Source: Alteromonas aquimaris
GTDB taxonomy: Bacteria > Pseudomonadota > Gammaproteobacteria > Enterobacterales > Alteromonadaceae
DNA length: 64,000 bases
Assembly: GCF_026183695.1 (NCBI RefSeq)
Contig: NZ_JAPFRD010000011.1
Location: 434,001 to 498,000, forward strand
Reading direction: 5' to 3'
The translations under genes and the position numbers were made by a program. Of this stretch, positions 1 to 8,675 are shown piece by piece. Within the stretch, counting starts at the first letter, position 1; each line of letters opens with the position of its first letter. The notes beneath the pieces are model-generated. The model saw only the letters and a list, made by a program, of their open reading frames with translations, was not told the DNA's origin and made no database searches.

Positions 1-135
1 CGCAAAGTCGTAATGGAAATTTCAGATGAACCTGAAAAGTTAACCGCCAGTCGCTGAGTTTGATCTTATAGCTATCAACCACGGGGGCAACTTGTTCCCC
101 GTCAGGACCTCCTCTCCACTATCTCGGTTTCTTTT

Positions 136-240
136 GTCATCACCGCTCCTCCTCGTCATCACCGCTCATCCTCGTCATCACCGCTCATCCTCGTCATCAC
201 CGCTCCCTCCGTCATCACCGCTCCCTCCGTCATCACCGCG
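136..240. repeat. short tandem repeats (about 19 bp)
   Basis: Several adjacent copies of a unit built on GTCATCACCGCTC plus a short pyrimidine-rich spacer lie here, and they merge at about 229 into the longer repeats. The unit shares GTCATCACCGC with the long repeat, so the short array looks like a decayed or slipped derivative of it. Open frames across it are repeat translations and are not taken as genes. Confidence 0.8.
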
Positions 241-534
241 CAGGCGGTGATCTAGTGAGTCAGCAGCAACAGCCAAAGAGACCCCGTCCTGCGACGGGGT
301 GACGGTTGTTTGCGATCCCTCGGCCACCACCGCTCCCCCCGTCATCACCGCGCAGGCGGTGATCCAGTGAGTCAGCAACGGTCAAAGAGACCCCGTCCTA
401 CGACGGGGTGACGGTTGTTTGCGATCCCTTGGCAACCACCGCTCCCCCCGTCATCACCGCGCAGGCGGTGATCTAGTGAGGCAGCAGCCACAGTCATAGA
501 GACCCCGTCCTGCGACGAGTTGACAGTAGTTTGG
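229..534. repeat. three tandem copies of a ~110-bp REP-like unit
   Basis: Copies begin at about 229, 341 and 450; the third is diverged and incomplete. Each holds two hairpins: TCACCGC/GCGGTGA with a 4-nt loop, and CCCCGTC/GACGGGG with a 4-nt loop (decayed in copy 3). The strong inverted repeats, high GC and location just beyond the 3' end of the next gene are typical of REP/BIME-type intergenic elements. No function can be assigned. Confidence 0.8.
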
Positions 535-548
535 GAATGGCTGACGCC

Positions 549-1142
549 CTATTTGGTGTGTTTACCGCCGGTCCAGCCGCCTTTCTTAAGTATTTTGTCG
601 CCCAGCGCTTTGGGAGGTTCCTCTAAATCAGTAGCCATAGAGTCGTTCCAGCGATTTAAGAAGCCATACAAGCTGACCGCGGCCAAAATTTCTACGATCT
701 GATCCTCATCCCAATGCTGCTTCATACGCACCATCAAAGCGTCATCTACCTGATTAGGCACACTGCCGGCGGCAAGCGCATAATCTAATGCTACGCGTTC
801 TGCCTCAGAATACAGTGGGCTGGTTTGATAGTCCCATACTGCGGCAATTTTTTCGTCGCTCACTCCATGCAGACCAGCTGCGATTAATGAATGGGCTTCA
901 CAATACTGACATCCCGCGGCTCTGCTGGCAAAATGTGCCAGAACACGTTTAAAGCCTCTGTCTACTGTACCGTCCGCTGCCATCACAGCTTTAGTCAGTT
1001 CGGCAAACCCTTTTACAATCTGAGGTCGCCGCTGCATGGTGAGCAGTGAATTAGGCACAAACCCTAAAATATCGATAAATATCGCAAAGTCCTCTTTTAA
1101 TTCAGGAGTGGTGTCTGCGGGTAAAGGTGATAAGTGCGCCAT
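549..1142 (-). CDS. carboxymuconolactone decarboxylase-like / alkylhydroperoxidase-like protein
   Basis: This 197-residue all-alpha protein belongs to the CMD/AhpD-like superfamily. A CxxCxxH motif (C78, C81, H84) matches the redox-active pair and proton-relay histidine of peroxidase-type members. A role in removing organic peroxides or a related redox reaction is inferred from the family; the substrate is unknown. No signal peptide is visible, so it should be cytosolic. It is divergent from the ABC exporter operon with about 200 bp between them and appears to be a single gene. The repeat array lies directly downstream of its stop. Confidence 0.8.
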   Translation of the reverse strand: MAHLSPLPADTTPELKEDFAIFIDILGFVPNSLLTMQRRPQIVKGFAELTKAVMAADGTVDRGFKRVLAHFASRAAGCQYCEAHSLIAAGLHGVSDEKIAAVWDYQTSPLYSEAERVALDYALAAGSVPNQVDDALMVRMKQHWDEDQIVEILAAVSLYGFLNRWNDSMATDLEEPPKALGDKILKKGGWTGGKHTK

Positions 1143-1339
1143 TATGTGTCTCGCTTTGGTTTAGATTTAAGTTCAGGGCAAAATCAGGGTTGAAAAATTC
1201 GAAAAAATAACAATTTAGTACTAAAGCGCAATGACGTGTGTTCACATATCAACGCGATCTAGTATAAGAAACTTGCAGTATTTAATCTTCTGCTTACCAT
1301 AACAAAACTACATTCACACTCAATAGTACAGGCATCTTA

Positions 1340-2281
1340 ATGAAAGCGCTGGATATTTCCGGATTACGTAAAGTCTATAAGGGCGGCGTAGAGGCCCTGA
1401 AAGGGATTGACCTGGTCGTTAACGAAGGCGATTTTTTCGCATTGCTAGGCCCAAATGGAGCGGGTAAGTCTACTACCATAGGCATTGTCAGCTCCCTGGT
1501 AAACCAAACCGAAGGTCACGTAAAGGTATGTGGTTTTGATTTGGCTACGCAAAAAGAAGCAGCCAAAGCCTGTATTGGGTTAGTGCCGCAAGAATTTAAC
1601 TTTAACCAGTTCGAAACGGTTGAACAGATCGTGCTTAACCAGGCTGGTTATTATGGGGTGCCCCGCGGCTTGGCCAAAGAACGCGCAAAGAAATATCTGG
1701 CACAGCTGGATTTATGGGAAAAACGTCAGGCCAGAGCACGAGAACTCTCTGGTGGAATGAAGCGCCGACTGATGATAGCAAGGGCATTAATGCACGAACC
1801 CAAGGTGCTGATACTGGATGAACCAACTGCTGGTGTGGATATTGAAATCCGTCGATCAATGTGGACTTTTTTAAAAGAAATAAACGAACAAGGCATCACG
1901 ATTATTCTGACGACACATTACCTGGAAGAAGCAGAAATGTTGTGTCGCAATATCGCCATTATCGATAAAGGTCGGATTGTGGAAAACACCACGATGAAAT
2001 CATTGTTGGCAAAATTGAGCTTAGAAACCTTTATTTTAGACTTGGGCGAAAACTCAGCAAAACCGGTATTGCAAGGTTTTACTTACCGACAGGTAGATGA
2101 TCATACTTTGGAGATCGATGTAGAAAAAACAGAAGGACTGAACCCGGTATTCAGCCAGCTCTCCGAACAAGGTATATCAGTGATGAGCATGCGTAATAAA
2201 TCGAATCGCTTGGAAGAGCTTTTTGTGCGCTTGGTCGAAGCAGGCAGGAATCAACAGGGGCAAACCAGCAATGCAAAATAA
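1340..2281 (+). CDS. yadG: ABC-2 type exporter, ATP-binding protein (YadG family)
   Basis: The 313-residue nucleotide-binding subunit resembles E. coli YadG (308 residues). Walker A GPNGAGKST is at 37-45, the Q-loop glutamine at 84, the LSGGMKRR signature from 136, Walker B with catalytic Glu at 156-161, and the switch His at 193. It powers export through the neighbouring permease; the substrate is not known. The permease start lies inside the end of this gene (11-nt overlap), so the two are translationally coupled. YadGH also sits near the pan genes in E. coli, so this is conserved synteny. Confidence 0.92.
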   Translation: MKALDISGLRKVYKGGVEALKGIDLVVNEGDFFALLGPNGAGKSTTIGIVSSLVNQTEGHVKVCGFDLATQKEAAKACIGLVPQEFNFNQFETVEQIVLNQAGYYGVPRGLAKERAKKYLAQLDLWEKRQARARELSGGMKRRLMIARALMHEPKVLILDEPTAGVDIEIRRSMWTFLKEINEQGITIILTTHYLEEAEMLCRNIAIIDKGRIVENTTMKSLLAKLSLETFILDLGENSAKPVLQGFTYRQVDDHTLEIDVEKTEGLNPVFSQLSEQGISVMSMRNKSNRLEELFVRLVEAGRNQQGQTSNAK

Positions 2282-3044
2282 AAATAACTGGGTAGCGCTG
2301 ACGACTATCTGGATCAAAGAATGTACGCGTTTCTTACGCATCTGGGTACAAACATTAGTTCCACCGGCCATCACTATGAGCCTTTATTTCGTGATATTCG
2401 GCAGTTTGATTGGGGAGCGTATCGGCCAGATGGATGGCTTTAGCTATATGGAATTTATAGTGCCCGGCCTCATTATGATGTCAATCATTACTAACGCCTA
2501 TTCTAACGTGTCATCTTCTTTTTTTAGTGCCAAATTTCAGCGTAATGTGGAAGAGTTGCTGGTGGCCCCTGTGCCAACTTGGATTATCATTGCAGGCTAT
2601 GTTGGAGGAGGGGTAGCCCGCGCCGTGTTGATCGGGATCATTGTGACGATCGTCTCTTTATTTTTCGTTGACGTGCAAATTCACCATTTCGGTATCATTG
2701 TGCTGACATTGCTGCTTACTGCTTCGTTATTCGCTACAGCAGGGCTTATCAATGCGATATTTGCGAAGACCTTCGATGACATCAGTGTCGTTCCCACCTT
2801 CGTGCTGACACCCCTGACTTACTTAGGGGGAGTATTCTATTCACTAAGTTTGTTGCCCGAATTTTGGCAATGGGTAAGTAAAGCCAATCCCATCGTCTAT
2901 ATGGTAAACGGATTCCGCTATGGCTTCCTGGGCGTATCGGACGTCAATGTACAAGTCTCCCTTACTTTGCTGGTCGGCTTTAACGCGTTGTTATTTGGCG
3001 TTGCTTATTATTTATTAGACACAGGCAAAGGGATCCGCTCCTGA
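2271..3044 (+). CDS. yadH: ABC-2 type exporter, permease (YadH family)
   Basis: The 257-residue integral membrane protein has about six hydrophobic segments and matches the length and ABC-2 permease pattern of YadH (256 residues). An earlier in-frame start at 2223 would add 16 polar residues and a 59-nt overlap with yadG. The ATG at 2271 gives the family length and a normal 11-nt overlap. It should form the transmembrane dimer of an inner-membrane exporter with YadG. Its TGA stop overlaps the next gene's ATG (TGATG at 3042-3046), so a third gene is coupled to the transporter. Confidence 0.9.
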   Translation: MQNKNNWVALTTIWIKECTRFLRIWVQTLVPPAITMSLYFVIFGSLIGERIGQMDGFSYMEFIVPGLIMMSIITNAYSNVSSSFFSAKFQRNVEELLVAPVPTWIIIAGYVGGGVARAVLIGIIVTIVSLFFVDVQIHHFGIIVLTLLLTASLFATAGLINAIFAKTFDDISVVPTFVLTPLTYLGGVFYSLSLLPEFWQWVSKANPIVYMVNGFRYGFLGVSDVNVQVSLTLLVGFNALLFGVAYYLLDTGKGIRS

Positions 3045-3721
3045 TGAGCGCACCATTGGGAAATTCCCGTTCCATCAGCACCAACCAAGTTGGTGTACAT
3101 GACAAGCTGGATGATATTGTTAAAAAGTATCAACAAAGTGAAAGTCGCCGTCCTATCAGCGAACATACCCAATTCGCATTTGCACAGGCAAGCGACTGGC
3201 TGGAGGGATGGAATGGACCGGTTATTCTCGATTCCTGCTGTGGCGTGGGTGAGAGTACCGCTAATTTGGCGAAGCGGTTCCCCGCCCATAAAATTATCGG
3301 CATCGATAAATCTGCAGCGCGCATCGATAAGCATCACGCGTATCGAGGAAGTAATGATAATTATAGGTTGGTAAGGGCGGATGTTAATGATTTCTGGCGC
3401 TTAGTACGTCGCTCAAATTGGCAAGTGTGTCAGCACTTTCTGCTCTATCCGAACCCCTATCCAAAATCTAGTCAGGTGCAAAAACGCTGGCATGCCAGTG
3501 CTGCTATGCCAGATCTAATGGCTATCACGTCCAGTATTCAAGTTCGCAGCAACTGGGTGGTCTATTTAATGGAGTTTGCTCAGGCGGCACGGCATTATGG
3601 GGTAACAAGCCATCTCTCTTCCATAGCTCAAGGTGATGCGTTCACTCCATTTGAGCGAAAGTATCAGCAGAGTGGCCAGACATGCTGGCGACTCGACTGT
3701 GGTAGTGAAGAGCAGGAATAG
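3044..3721 (+). CDS. TrmB-like SAM-dependent methyltransferase
   Basis: This 225-residue class I methyltransferase has SAM motif I DSCCGVGES at 63-71 and an acidic strand-2 end (GIDKS, 86-90). The YPNPYPK segment (135-141) and the C-terminal TPFERKY are the positions of the FPDPWPKK and TxFExK signatures of tRNA (guanine46-N7) methyltransferases. Divergence at these motifs suggests a paralogue rather than the main TrmB. It may modify tRNA, but the substrate is uncertain. It overlaps yadH by one base and is the third gene of that operon. Confidence 0.75.
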   Translation: MSAPLGNSRSISTNQVGVHDKLDDIVKKYQQSESRRPISEHTQFAFAQASDWLEGWNGPVILDSCCGVGESTANLAKRFPAHKIIGIDKSAARIDKHHAYRGSNDNYRLVRADVNDFWRLVRRSNWQVCQHFLLYPNPYPKSSQVQKRWHASAAMPDLMAITSSIQVRSNWVVYLMEFAQAARHYGVTSHLSSIAQGDAFTPFERKYQQSGQTCWRLDCGSEEQE

Positions 3722-3739
3722 CCGACTTTGTAATACAGA

Positions 3740-4459
3740 CTAATGTTCTACAGGACGTGGTTCAGGCTTACTGAATACATAGCCTTGGGCATACCGAATC
3801 GGAAGCTGTTTAACTTTATCCAATGTTTGCTCATCTTCGACATGTTCTGCAACCAACGCGATACTGCGCTGTTGAGCAAGCTCGCAAATGTTTAACAAAA
3901 ATTCTTTCACTTCCGGCTGGGTATCAAATTGGCGAATTAGGCCCCCGGCTAGCTTAATCCCGCGGACAGGCATCGATAACAACGTTTTAATGTTACCCGG
4001 CGATTTGCCCACGTTATCAATGAACACACCCAGACCGCTGTGCATGCTTTTGTCGATAAAGGCTTTTAAGCGGTCAGGATATTTTAGTGCCGTGCTTGCA
4101 CTCACCTCTACACTCACTCTTGAGGGATTGGGATAATTGGCCAGGTGCATAATGAGGGTATTGGTTAATTCTTCGCAATCTAAATCGCTGGCATCCAAAT
4201 TGATGTTCCAGGGAATATTTACGTTTTTAAAGTATTTAGCACTTTGGGTAAACATCGTTTCAGTTAATTGATGAACGTGGTTATTGCGTTCTATCAAATA
4301 CAAAAACTCGCTTGGCAAAAAGGTTTTATCAGAAGGTGTCACCAGTCTAGCCAGACACTCATAACGCCAAACACGCACGTTCTCCAAGTCTACAATAGGC
4401 TGAAAGTAAGGGACAATGCTTTCAATACTAAAATTTTCAGTCACTTCACGGATGGGCAT
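3740..4459 (-). CDS. degenerate EAL-domain protein
   Basis: The 239 residues are almost entirely one EAL domain, from PYFQPIVDL at about 17 to the YAQGY...SKP motif near the end. Key catalytic positions are altered: the EAL signature is ECL (34-36), the metal-binding DD pair is D148-N149, the KID motif is KLA (169-171), and the TES motif has lost its Glu (E118 is kept, A121 replaces the second). AEHVED near the C-terminus is retained. A c-di-GMP binding or protein-interaction role is more likely than phosphodiesterase activity. No sensor or membrane segment is present. It converges on the methyltransferase gene. Confidence 0.82.
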   Translation of the reverse strand: MPIREVTENFSIESIVPYFQPIVDLENVRVWRYECLARLVTPSDKTFLPSEFLYLIERNNHVHQLTETMFTQSAKYFKNVNIPWNINLDASDLDCEELTNTLIMHLANYPNPSRVSVEVSASTALKYPDRLKAFIDKSMHSGLGVFIDNVGKSPGNIKTLLSMPVRGIKLAGGLIRQFDTQPEVKEFLLNICELAQQRSIALVAEHVEDEQTLDKVKQLPIRYAQGYVFSKPEPRPVEH

Positions 4460-4772
4460 GATTCTTAGTTCCAGATCGTTCTTATTTGACTATAGCAGAG
4501 ACCGCCAATTAAAAAATGACAATTATTGATGGTCCCCAACAAATTGAGAAAATCGCCTTTTCAAACTACCTTAAGCTATAAAATCATTAACGTGATTTAT
4601 GCTGCAGATATTAGATAAGCCCCTTGGCTCAACCCGCATTCTGGGGTAAAGTTCGGCTCTTTGTCGTCGCTATGCTAAGTTTTCATATTTAGTATCAAAC
4701 GTTCACCAAAGATACAAGGGTAATTTAGTAACGTCTGATGTCGGTGAATGGTTTAGTCAAAATTTATTAGAG
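4460..4772. other. divergent intergenic region (EAL gene / panP)
   Basis: This 313-bp AT-rich region separates two divergent genes and must hold their promoters. TATAAA-like hexamers occur near 4577, but no matched -35/-10 pair stands out. No open frame, RNA gene or repeat was seen. Confidence 0.4.
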
Positions 4773-4781
4773 GTGCGTTTA

Positions 4782-6407
4782 GTGGGTGAAGCTCAGGTCA
4801 GTCTAAGGCATTTGTATCGGGTTTTTACCAAGCCTGAACACCAGGACTCTAAACTTGCCCAGATAGAACAGCATCTATCTGATAATATTCTGGACTTTCT
4901 TTCTCAACACGTGGTTACCAAAAAAACCTCGCTGGAAGAAATTGAACAGGATTTCTCCGATTCTAAAGTCCCAGAGTCACCCGAGTTTGTTTCATCACAT
5001 GCAGAATCGTTGCTGGACAAATTGGTCGCTCACTCGGTCAATACCTATTCACCCACTTTTATCGGTCACATGACCTCCGCATTGCCTTACTTCCATTTAC
5101 CGCTGTCAAAGCTGATGGTGGGGTTAAATCAAAACCTGGTTAAAATTGAGACCTCTAAAGCTTTCACCCCGCTAGAACGCCAGGTGCTAGGCATGATGCA
5201 TAACCTGGTATATGACAACGATGAGTCCTTTTATCAACGCTATTTGCACAGTGCCCGTCATGCGTTAGGCGCGTTTTGTTCAGGCGGAACCATAGCGAAC
5301 ATCACTGCACTGTGGGTCGCGCGTAATAAAGCGCTGGGTGCGCAAAAAGGGTTTGCGGGCGTAGCTAAGGAAGGGTTGGCGTCCGCTTATCGTCATTATG
5401 GCATCAATAATTTAGGTGTGATGTGCTCAAAACGGGGTCATTATTCACTGTCTAAGGCGGTAGACGCACTGGGGATTGGGCGTCAACAACTGTTAGCATT
5501 ACCGTGTCCGACCCAAACCTTGCAACCCGAAGATGCACTTAAAGCTGGAAAGGCCTATCAGGAAGAGGGTAACCGCCTGTTAGCGATTGTGGGCGTTGGC
5601 GGCACCACGGAAACCGGTCACATCGATCCTCTTGACGAACTAGCTGATGTGGCCAGTGAGTTAGGCTGCTGGTTCCACGTTGATGCGGCATGGGGTGGAG
5701 CGACATTATTTTCCAAAAAGCATCGGCATAAACTGAAAGGAATAGAACGAGCGGACTCAGTGACCATTGATGCACATAAACAAATGTACGTGCCAATGGG
5801 GGCGGGTATGGCGTTATTTAAAGATCCGGAAAATGCCAATGTTGTCAGACATCATGCGCAGTATATTCTTCGTGAAGGCTCTAAAGATTTAGGCGCCACC
5901 ACCTTGGAGGGATCCAGAAACGGTATGGCGATGATGGTTTATTCTTCGCTACATATTTTTGGTCGCCGCGGCTACGAGTTGCTGATTGATCAGAGCATCG
6001 AAAAGGCTAAGACGTTTGCCGATATGATCAATCGTCATCCGGACTTTGAACTGATAACCGCACCAACCTTGTCATTGCTCACCTACCGGGTTTGTCCGGC
6101 AGCTATACAGGCGCGTTTGCAAGTCGCAGCAGAACAAGAAGTGAATACATTAAATCAAACCCTGGACAGGCTGATTGTCAACGTGCAAAAACTCCAGCGG
6201 GAAGCGGGTAAGTCATTTGTCTCCCGAACGCGGTTAGAAAGTCCAGGTTACCCTGACCGCTCAGTCACTGTGTTCCGGGTAGTATTGGCTAATCCGCTTA
6301 CTACCCATCATGACTTAGCAGCGATCCTCGCTGAGCAACACATGATCGCGAGTGGCACTGAAGATTGGCGGGATCTAGAGGATGGTAAGTACTCGCTTAC
6401 CGCCTAA
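4782..6407 (+). CDS. panP: PLP-dependent aspartate 1-decarboxylase PanP
   Basis: This group II PLP decarboxylase (541 residues from this start) matches the PanP type, which makes beta-alanine from L-aspartate for pantothenate synthesis in Vibrio and Alteromonadales that lack PanD. Counting from the upstream GTG at 4773, the PLP lysine is K336 in TIDAHKQM, the cofactor aspartate D304 is in HVDAAWGG, and the stacking histidine H223 is in RGHYSLSK. GAGGTG (4770-4775) lies six bases before the GTG at 4782, which I prefer; GTG 4773 is the alternative. Its stop overlaps that of convergent panC by 3 nt, and no panD is present nearby. Confidence 0.88.
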   Translation: MGEAQVSLRHLYRVFTKPEHQDSKLAQIEQHLSDNILDFLSQHVVTKKTSLEEIEQDFSDSKVPESPEFVSSHAESLLDKLVAHSVNTYSPTFIGHMTSALPYFHLPLSKLMVGLNQNLVKIETSKAFTPLERQVLGMMHNLVYDNDESFYQRYLHSARHALGAFCSGGTIANITALWVARNKALGAQKGFAGVAKEGLASAYRHYGINNLGVMCSKRGHYSLSKAVDALGIGRQQLLALPCPTQTLQPEDALKAGKAYQEEGNRLLAIVGVGGTTETGHIDPLDELADVASELGCWFHVDAAWGGATLFSKKHRHKLKGIERADSVTIDAHKQMYVPMGAGMALFKDPENANVVRHHAQYILREGSKDLGATTLEGSRNGMAMMVYSSLHIFGRRGYELLIDQSIEKAKTFADMINRHPDFELITAPTLSLLTYRVCPAAIQARLQVAAEQEVNTLNQTLDRLIVNVQKLQREAGKSFVSRTRLESPGYPDRSVTVFRVVLANPLTTHHDLAAILAEQHMIASGTEDWRDLEDGKYSLTA

Positions 6408-7252
6408 ATACGAAAGTGAAGATTGTCAATTAGACGAGTGGTGTGAAGATAAGCGGCAACCAAAACCACTAAATTGGTATCGGCCGGGTGGGCTTCTGCC
6501 AATGTATCGGCATTTCGGATAGTAACGTAATCTGTTTTAAACCCTTTGTTATCCAAAAAGGCCTTAGCGTTAGCTTCTAATGTTCGGTAGTCCCTTTCAC
6601 CCGCTTCCACGGCTATGCGAATACTTTTCAGTGCCAGGTAAACATTTGGTGCGTTTTTCCGTTCCATTTCATTCAGGTAGCCGTTGCGAGAACTCATCGC
6701 CAAGCCATCGGTTTCGCGCTCAGTCGCCACAGCTTGAATAAGAATATCCATCGACAAATCTTTCACCATGGTTTTGATAACCTGGAGCTGTTGAAAGTCT
6801 TTCTCGCCAAAAAACGCTTGGTCTGGCTGTACCATATTAAACAATTTTGACACCACCGTTGCCACCCCTCGAAAATGTCCGGGGCGGCTTGTGCCACAGA
6901 TAATGTCTGAAATCCCGGGCACCTCAACAAATGTTTGCTGTTGTATGCCTCGTGGGTACATTTCAGGTACGGAAGGTAAAAATAATGCATCGACATGATG
7001 CGCAATGAGTTTCGTTTTATCCGCATCAAGGGTCCGAGGATACGCGTCCAAGTCTTCGTTCTCCCCGAATTGCATGGGGTTAACGAAAATAGAAGCGATC
7101 ACGACATCACACTGTGCGCGTGCGGCTTGAACAAGTTGCAAGTGGCCTTCGTGCAAATTACCCATTGTCGGTACAAAGCCCACTTGTTTATTTTGCTGAT
7201 ATAAAGCCTTGCGCCATGCGCGAAGCTCTGCCAATGTGGTGATAATTTGCAT
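6404..7252 (-). CDS. panC: pantothenate synthetase
   Basis: PanC condenses pantoate with beta-alanine at the cost of ATP, the last step of pantothenate synthesis in the cytosol. The 282-residue protein has the HIGH-like MGNLHEGHL (30-38), FGEKDFQQ (148-155) and the KMSKS-equivalent MSSRN (186-190). It lies five bases downstream of panB on the same strand, giving a panBC operon. Its TAG stop overlaps the end of panP, so the genes for both pantothenate precursors meet tail to tail. Confidence 0.97.
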   Translation of the reverse strand: MQIITTLAELRAWRKALYQQNKQVGFVPTMGNLHEGHLQLVQAARAQCDVVIASIFVNPMQFGENEDLDAYPRTLDADKTKLIAHHVDALFLPSVPEMYPRGIQQQTFVEVPGISDIICGTSRPGHFRGVATVVSKLFNMVQPDQAFFGEKDFQQLQVIKTMVKDLSMDILIQAVATERETDGLAMSSRNGYLNEMERKNAPNVYLALKSIRIAVEAGERDYRTLEANAKAFLDNKGFKTDYVTIRNADTLAEAHPADTNLVVLVAAYLHTTRLIDNLHFRI

Positions 7253-7257
7253 GGAAT

Positions 7258-8052
7258 TTACTCGAAACTATGCGCTGAAGAGGGGAAGATCCCGTTGCGG
7301 ACTTCTTCTTTATACTGACAGACCGCCTGACGAATATCACCACATTCGATGAGATAATTTTTAGAAAACTTGGGCATGTAATTGGCACTGATACCCAGCA
7401 TGTCGTGCATCACCAATATTTGCCCATCGGTATGGCTGCCCGCGCCTATACCGATCACGGGAATAGACAACTTCGCTGAAACTTTTTGGCCTAACGAGGT
7501 AGGCACACATTCCAGCACCAGTAACTGGATACCGGCTTTTTCCAGGGCGATCGCATCGTCTATTAGCTTTTGTGCTTTTTCTTCCTCACGTCCTTGGACT
7601 TTAAAGCCACCGAACACGTTGACTGACTGAGGTGTTAAACCCAGATGACCACAGACGGGAACGCTCCTTTGTACAAGACCCTGTATCGTTTCTAACAGCC
7701 ACTCTCCGCCTTCCAATTTAACCATTTGTGCGCCGGCGGACATAAGTTTTGCTGCGTTGTCATATGCCTGCGCGGGCGTGGCATAGGACATAAATGGCAT
7801 ATCCGCCATCACTAATGCGGTCTGCACACTTTTGCTTACACAGCGCGTATGGTAAGCCATTTGCTCAATGGTTACAGGTAACGTGGTCTCTTCTCCTTGT
7901 AACACCATGCCCAAGGAGTCACCAATTAACAAGATATCGATCCCTTGCTCATCAAACAGCTTGGCAAAGCTGGCATCATATGCCGTTAGCGCAGTGATCT
8001 TTTGGTTCGCTTTCTTTTGTGCAAGTAGCGAAGAGACAGATACTTTTTTCAT
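7258..8052 (-). CDS. panB: 3-methyl-2-oxobutanoate hydroxymethyltransferase
   Basis: PanB transfers a hydroxymethyl group from methylene-tetrahydrofolate to ketoisovalerate to give ketopantoate. The 264-residue protein keeps the metal-binding residues D45 (GDSLGMV), D84 (ADMPF) and E114 (KLEGG) and the catalytic E181 (LECVP), at the E. coli numbering. It is followed by panC and preceded, after about 120 bp, by folK on the same strand, as in the E. coli folK-panB-panC order. Confidence 0.97.
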   Translation of the reverse strand: MKKVSVSSLLAQKKANQKITALTAYDASFAKLFDEQGIDILLIGDSLGMVLQGEETTLPVTIEQMAYHTRCVSKSVQTALVMADMPFMSYATPAQAYDNAAKLMSAGAQMVKLEGGEWLLETIQGLVQRSVPVCGHLGLTPQSVNVFGGFKVQGREEEKAQKLIDDAIALEKAGIQLLVLECVPTSLGQKVSAKLSIPVIGIGAGSHTDGQILVMHDMLGISANYMPKFSKNYLIECGDIRQAVCQYKEEVRNGIFPSSAHSFE

Positions 8053-8171
8053 TACGAATACCTGTGATTAACGATAGAAAGTAGAATGGCGAACTATACG
8101 TTATTTATACCAATGTGCAATAAGGTGCGTCATCGGTTCAATGGGTAACCTTCCGCAGGATCAGGATGAGT

Positions 8172-8675
8172 TCATCGCGCTTGGGAAGGGCGCAGACGTT
8201 TTAATCCATCCAATGAACACTTGGCTACCCACTGTGAAATTGGTTTACCATCAGGCATTACCATGTTGGGCGCAATTTCAAACAGAGGTACTAAAACAAA
8301 CTCTCGTTCTGCCATGCCATAATGCGGTATGGTAAGCGTGTCAGTGTCAATTTCATGATTACCGTACAATAGAATATCTAAATCAAGTGTACGGGGGCCC
8401 CAGCGTTCGCCTTGGCGTTCACGCCCGTGGTTATTCTCAATCTGTTGTAACTGTTGGAGTAATGATTCAGGAGCGAGTCCGGTTTCAATTAAACATACTG
8501 AGTTAATAAAATCAGGCTGATCTTGTGGACCCATTGGTGCACTTTGGTATAGAGATGCAGTGCGTAGCAAGCGGGTATTTTCAACTTCGCTCAGGGCAAG
8601 AAAGGCGGACTCAATGTGTTTACCCGCCTCACCTACATTACTGCCTAAGCCAATATAAGCCCGCTCTTTATGCAT
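8172..8675 (-). CDS. folK: 2-amino-4-hydroxy-6-hydroxymethyldihydropteridine pyrophosphokinase
   Basis: FolK (HPPK) transfers pyrophosphate from ATP to the pterin precursor of folate. The 167-residue protein shows the N-terminal YIGLGSNVG motif and the GPRTLDLDILLYG motif, whose aspartates bind the two magnesium ions. Its start overlaps the end of pcnB by 8 nt (ATGCATAA), implying translational coupling. The folK-pcnB arrangement is widespread in gammaproteobacteria. Confidence 0.95.
   Translation of the reverse strand: MHKERAYIGLGSNVGEAGKHIESAFLALSEVENTRLLRTASLYQSAPMGPQDQPDFINSVCLIETGLAPESLLQQLQQIENNHGRERQGERWGPRTLDLDILLYGNHEIDTDTLTIPHYGMAEREFVLVPLFEIAPNMVMPDGKPISQWVAKCSLDGLKRLRPSQAR

Noticed and set aside
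178-378. 66-codon minus-strand open frame in the repeat array
   Set aside because: It is a translation of the tandem repeat, giving Gly/Asp-rich repeats with no family match.
2223-2270. Earlier start for the YadH-type permease
   Set aside because: It adds 16 polar residues and a long overlap; ATG 2271 gives family length.
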